Shown here: positions 61,183 through 64,000 of the stretch, in pieces
How positions within the stretch are numbered: position 1 is the stretch's first letter
Layout of the letters: the number at the start of each line of letters is the position of its first letter
Source: Microbacterium horticulturae
Lineage (GTDB): Bacteria; Actinomycetota; Actinomycetes; Actinomycetales; Microbacteriaceae
Length of the DNA: 64,000 nt
Direction: 5' to 3'
NCBI RefSeq assembly: GCF_029094505.1
Contig: NZ_CP119108.1
Coordinates: 1,674,001-1,738,000 of the forward strand
Program-made: the position numbers and the translations under genes
The notes under the pieces: model-generated
Told to the model about the DNA's origin: nothing
Seen by the model: only the letters and a program-made list of their open reading frames with translations
Database searches by the model: none

Positions 61183-62079
61183 GTGGCTGACGCCAAGCAT
61201 CCCCCCGAGGTCGACCGGGTGGCCGCATCGCAGAAGGCGATCGCGGCCCGCCGTGCGCGGGCGAGTCTGAAACGCGACCTGACCATGCGGGTGATCGCCC
61301 CGCAGACGGTGGTCGCACGGGCGATCGAAGACCCGACGTCGGCGGCGGGGACGCTGCGGATCACCGACTTCCTCACAGCGCTGCCCGCGATCGGCGAGGG
61401 CAAGCGCGACCGGATCCTCGCGCAGCTCGAGATCTCCCCGGTCAAGCGCCTGGGCGGCCTCGGGATCCGGCAGCGCCGAGCGCTCGGGGTGTGGCTCGAC
61501 GGGCGGTTCCCACAGCCCGGGCCGCGCAGCGGTCGCAGTCGCCTCCTGGTGCTGGCGGGGCCCACCGCCGTCGGCAAGGGCACCGTCGCGGCGGCCGTGC
61601 GGGAGAATCACCCCGAGATTCTGCTCTCGGTGTCGGCGACGACGCGGCCGCCACGGCCCGGCGAGGTCGATGGCGAGCACTACTACTTCGTCGACGACGC
61701 GGCGTTCGACCGGATGGTCGAGCGCGGCGAGCTGCTCGAGCACGCCACCGTGCACAACAAATACCGTTACGGCACGCCCCGCATGCCCATCGAGCGCGCG
61801 CTCACACAGGGTCGCACCGTGCTGCTCGAGATCGATCTGCAGGGTGCGCGCCAGGTGCGTGACGCCGAGCCGTCTGCGACGCTGATCTTCTTGCTGCCAC
61901 CGAGCTGGGATGAGCTGGTGAGCCGGCTCGTGGGACGCGGCACCGAAGACGCGGAGGAGCGCAGTCGGCGCTTGCGCACGGCGAAGGGCGAGCTGGCCGC
62001 ACAAGGTGAGTTCGACTACCACATCGTCAACGACGAGGTCACCCGCGCCGCCGCAGAGGTCGCCGCGCTCGCGCGCTGA
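61183..62079 (+). CDS. gmk: mIHF-guanylate kinase fusion protein
   Basis: A 298-residue protein joining two genes that are separate neighbours in mycobacteria. Residues about 1-105 resemble the actinobacterial integration host factor mIHF (helix-two-turn-helix, with ITDFLTALPAIGEGKRDRILAQL and KRLGGLGIRQR). Residues 118-298 are guanylate kinase: P-loop GPTAVGKG at 126-133, SVSATTRPPRPGEVDG, YGTP, and LIFLLPPSWDEL. It phosphorylates GMP and dGMP; whether it still binds DNA is unknown. It starts at GTG 61183, 3 bp after pyrF. Confidence 0.88.
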   Translation: MADAKHPPEVDRVAASQKAIAARRARASLKRDLTMRVIAPQTVVARAIEDPTSAAGTLRITDFLTALPAIGEGKRDRILAQLEISPVKRLGGLGIRQRRALGVWLDGRFPQPGPRSGRSRLLVLAGPTAVGKGTVAAAVRENHPEILLSVSATTRPPRPGEVDGEHYYFVDDAAFDRMVERGELLEHATVHNKYRYGTPRMPIERALTQGRTVLLEIDLQGARQVRDAEPSATLIFLLPPSWDELVSRLVGRGTEDAEERSRRLRTAKGELAAQGEFDYHIVNDEVTRAAAEVAALAR

Positions 62080-62102
62080 TCCTCCGTGCCGGCGTCACCG
62101 GG

Positions 62103-62108
62103 TAGACT
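62103..62108 (+). promoter_or_regulatory. -10 box of rpoZ (TAGACT)
   Basis: TAGACT leaves a leader of about 70 nt before rpoZ, which has a strong AGGAGG ribosome-binding site. Confidence 0.4.
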
Positions 62109-62183
62109 GGGAGACCGCGCGCCCGCGCGCTTCGACTTGCGCACCCGACGGTGCGGCATCCGTGCTCAATCAGGAGGTTTCCC

Positions 62184-62438
62184 ATGGCCGGAACGAACCA
62201 GGGCATCATCGAGCCCCCCATCGACAGTCTCCTCGAGAAGGTCGACTCGAAGTACCAGCTCGTCATCTACGCATCCAAGCGGGCGCGTCAGATCAACGAC
62301 TACTACTCCGACCTGCACGAGGGCAACCTCTTCGACAACGTCGGGCCGCTCGTCGACTCGACCGTCGAAGACAAGCCGCTGACCATCGCGCTGCACGAGA
62401 TCCACGAAGACAAGCTCCGCCTCCGTCAGGCCGAGTAG
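62184..62438 (+). CDS. rpoZ: RNA polymerase omega subunit
   Basis: An 84-residue omega subunit: [30 protein letters not shown] is the conserved beta'-clamping region. ATG 62184 with AGGAGG is preferred over ATG 62151. It lies between gmk and metK; coaBC, which normally separates rpoZ from metK in actinobacteria, is absent here. Confidence 0.95.
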   Translation: MAGTNQGIIEPPIDSLLEKVDSKYQLVIYASKRARQINDYYSDLHEGNLFDNVGPLVDSTVEDKPLTIALHEIHEDKLRLRQAE

Positions 62439-62457
62439 TCATCCATCGTCATCCAGA

Positions 62458-62491
62458 GCCCCCGGCGCCGGCCATGTCGGATGCCGGGGGC
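62458..62491 (+). terminator. GC hairpin between rpoZ and metK
   Basis: Nine-bp perfect arms GCCCCCGGC (62458-62466) and GCCGGGGGC (62483-62491) start 20 nt after the rpoZ stop. There is no T-run. It may end the pyrimidine-rpoZ transcript before metK. Confidence 0.5.
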
Positions 62492-62529
62492 ATACTGGTG
62501 CCCATCCGCCTTCATCTCTGGGGAGCACA

Positions 62530-63723
62530 ATGACGCAGCTGCGCTTGTTCACGTCCGAGTCCGTCACCGAGGGGCACCCCGACAAGATCTGTGACCAGAT
62601 CTCCGACAGCATCCTCGATCAGCTCCTTGCGAAAGACCCGGGCAGCAGGGTCGCCGTGGAGACGATGGTCACGACGGGGCTCGTGCATGTCGCGGGCGAG
62701 GTGCGCACCGAGGCGTGGGCGGACGTCCCCGGCACCGTCCGTGATGTCGTCAATCGCATCGGCTACACCTCCAGCGAGACCGGATTCGACGGCGACTCGT
62801 GCGGCGTGAGTGTGTCGATCGGCGAGCAGTCCAGTGACATCGCGCATGGCGTTGATCACGCCCTCGAGCACCGCGACAACGGCTCGACCGATCCGATCGA
62901 CGAGCTCGGCGCCGGCGACCAGGGCATCATGTTCGGCTACGCGACCACCGAGACCCCCCAGCTCATGCCGATCACGGCATGGACGGCTCACCGCCTGGCC
63001 GAGCGTCTCAGCCAGGCGCGCCGTTCGGGCGCCCTGCCGTTCTTGCGTCCCGACGGCAAGACCCAGGTCACGGTCGGATTCGAGGGCGACGTCCCCCGGA
63101 CGATCGAGACCGTGGTGCTGTCCACGCAGCATCACCCCGACATCTCCATGCCGGCTCTGCGCGCGGCCGTGCGCGCCGAGGTGATCGACCCGATCCTCGA
63201 GACGACGGGATTGGATGCCTCGCACGCCGACTTCTTCATCAACCCGGCGGGCCCGTTCGTCATCGGCGGCCCGAAGGGCGACGCAGGCCTGACGGGTCGC
63301 AAGATCATCATCGACACCTACGGCGGCGCAGCACGCCACGGCGGGGGCGCGTTCAGCGGCAAGGACCCCTCGAAGGTCGACCGCTCCGGCGCGTATGCGA
63401 TGCGCTGGGTCGCCAAGAACGCGGTGGCGGCCGGTTTCGCCGAACGTCTCGAGCTGCAGGTGGCGTACGCCATCGGCAAGGCGAGCCCGGTCGGGCTGTA
63501 CGTCGAGACCTTCGGCACCGGCACACTTCCCGACGAACGGATCACGGCGGCGATCCGCGAGGTGTTCGATCTGCGTCCGCGGGCAATCATCGAGCAACTC
63601 GACCTGCTGCGCCCGATCTACGCACGCACTGCGGCCTACGGCCACTTCGGACGCGAGCTGCCCGAGTTCACTTGGGAGCAGACCTCCCGCGTCGACGAAC
63701 TGCGCCGCGCCGCCGGAGTCTGA
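62530..63723 (+). CDS. metK: S-adenosylmethionine synthetase
   Basis: A 397-residue enzyme making SAM from methionine and [27 protein letters not shown] (the ATP-binding hexapeptide region) and the phosphate-binding [16 protein letters not shown] are all present. ATG 62530 follows GGGGAG. No SAM riboswitch is seen in the 91-bp gap before it. Confidence 0.97.
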   Translation: MTQLRLFTSESVTEGHPDKICDQISDSILDQLLAKDPGSRVAVETMVTTGLVHVAGEVRTEAWADVPGTVRDVVNRIGYTSSETGFDGDSCGVSVSIGEQSSDIAHGVDHALEHRDNGSTDPIDELGAGDQGIMFGYATTETPQLMPITAWTAHRLAERLSQARRSGALPFLRPDGKTQVTVGFEGDVPRTIETVVLSTQHHPDISMPALRAAVRAEVIDPILETTGLDASHADFFINPAGPFVIGGPKGDAGLTGRKIIIDTYGGAARHGGGAFSGKDPSKVDRSGAYAMRWVAKNAVAAGFAERLELQVAYAIGKASPVGLYVETFGTGTLPDERITAAIREVFDLRPRAIIEQLDLLRPIYARTAAYGHFGRELPEFTWEQTSRVDELRRAAGV

Positions 63724-63724
63724 C

Positions 63725-64000
63725 GTGCCGGCGCGCCGCGTGGCCCGCATCCTCGTGGACTCGCCGCTGCCTCAGCTGGATCGCCTGTTCGACTATGCGA
63801 TCCCCGACCAGCTCGCAGCCGAAGCGGTGCCCGGCGTGCGCGTGAAGGTGCCGCTGCGCAGCGCCGGACGGGTCGTCGAGGGATACCTCGTCGAAATGGG
63901 CGTCGACGACCCCGCAGACCGCCCGCTGTCCGATGTCGAGGTCGTCGTCTCACCGGTGTGCGTGCTCCCGGAACGGCTCTACCGGCTGGCGCGCGCGGTC
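63725..64000 (+). CDS. priA: Primosomal protein PriA, N-terminal part (runs off window)
   Basis: The first 92 residues of PriA (replication restart). ARILVDSPLPQLDRLFDYAIPD and GVRVKVPLRSAGRVVEGYLV form the N-terminal 3'-DNA-binding domain. GTG 63725 is 1 nt after the metK stop; GTG 63740 is an alternative. metK-priA is the conserved order. Actinobacterial PriA often lacks helicase motifs, which cannot be judged here. Confidence 0.88.
   Translation, partial: MPARRVARILVDSPLPQLDRLFDYAIPDQLAAEAVPGVRVKVPLRSAGRVVEGYLVEMGVDDPADRPLSDVEVVVSPVCVLPERLYRLARAV

Noticed and set aside
62439..62529. SAM riboswitch before metK
   Set aside because: The gap is 91 bp and holds one simple GC hairpin; no multi-helix SAM aptamer is possible in the remaining sequence.

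Overview
The window is a high-G+C actinobacterial chromosome segment, most likely Microbacterium or a close relative in the Microbacteriaceae. The evidence is the gene order (thrS-HIT, pdxST, yebC-ruvCAB-yajC-secDF-rel, alaS-ruvX-mltG-aroECKB, efp-nusB, pyrRBC-carAB-pyrF-gmk-rpoZ-metK-priA), the strongly G/C-ending codons, an mIHF-guanylate kinase fusion, and a NamH-type UDP-MurNAc hydroxylase. NamH fits the glycolyl-type muramic acid that is a chemotaxonomic mark of Microbacterium. There is no phage, IS element, CRISPR array or rRNA operon.

Layout. 1-2700: the end of a TetR regulator, a PutP proline symporter, then four tRNA genes (Val-CAC on the minus strand; Gly, Cys and Val-GAC on the plus strand) closed by a clear intrinsic terminator. 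2697-10060: a tight minus-strand operon unlike the surrounding housekeeping DNA. It holds two tandem MutS-like ATPases without a mismatch-recognition domain, a divergent but catalytically intact enolase, a histidine phosphatase and a P3A-type (proton-pump-like) P-ATPase. 10247-14640: an acyltransferase, an ACT-domain protein, thrS and a HIT hydrolase. 14642-18929: a vitamin B6 locus, pdxR-pdxY divergent from pdxS-pdxT, with palindromes between them. 18950-28581: a DUF402 protein, YebC, the RuvABC Holliday junction system, the SecDF-YajC translocon accessory complex and bifunctional Rel.

28560-33300: an AbiEi-like orphan, a DUF349 protein, a small membrane protein, rarA and a Nudix gene whose 5' end runs into an intergenic repeat field. 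That field contains two about 150-bp direct copies with 72-nt hairpins. 33300-43609: rpsD, a small membrane protein, alaS, ruvX, mltG and the shikimate genes aroE, aroC, aroK, aroB and aroQ; the last is separated by about 620 bp holding a second palindromic repeat family. 43612-46816: an MFS exporter/TetR pair, then efp and nusB. 46828-52504: a SWIM-SNF2 helicase, namH and a VapBC-type toxin-antitoxin pair. 52530-64000: the pyrimidine operon with a PyrR RNA site in front, ending in the mIHF-gmk fusion, rpoZ, metK and the start of priA.

Two genome-scale signals run through the window. About a dozen genes have a TANNNT -10 box exactly 6-7 nt before the start codon and no Shine-Dalgarno sequence, which predicts leaderless mRNAs and helps fix the starts of thrS and ruvC. 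The octamer GGATGCCG (or its complement) occurs about 50 times, roughly ten times a simple composition expectation, in both orientations. All domain and family assignments come from motifs read in the translated sequence; no database search was run.
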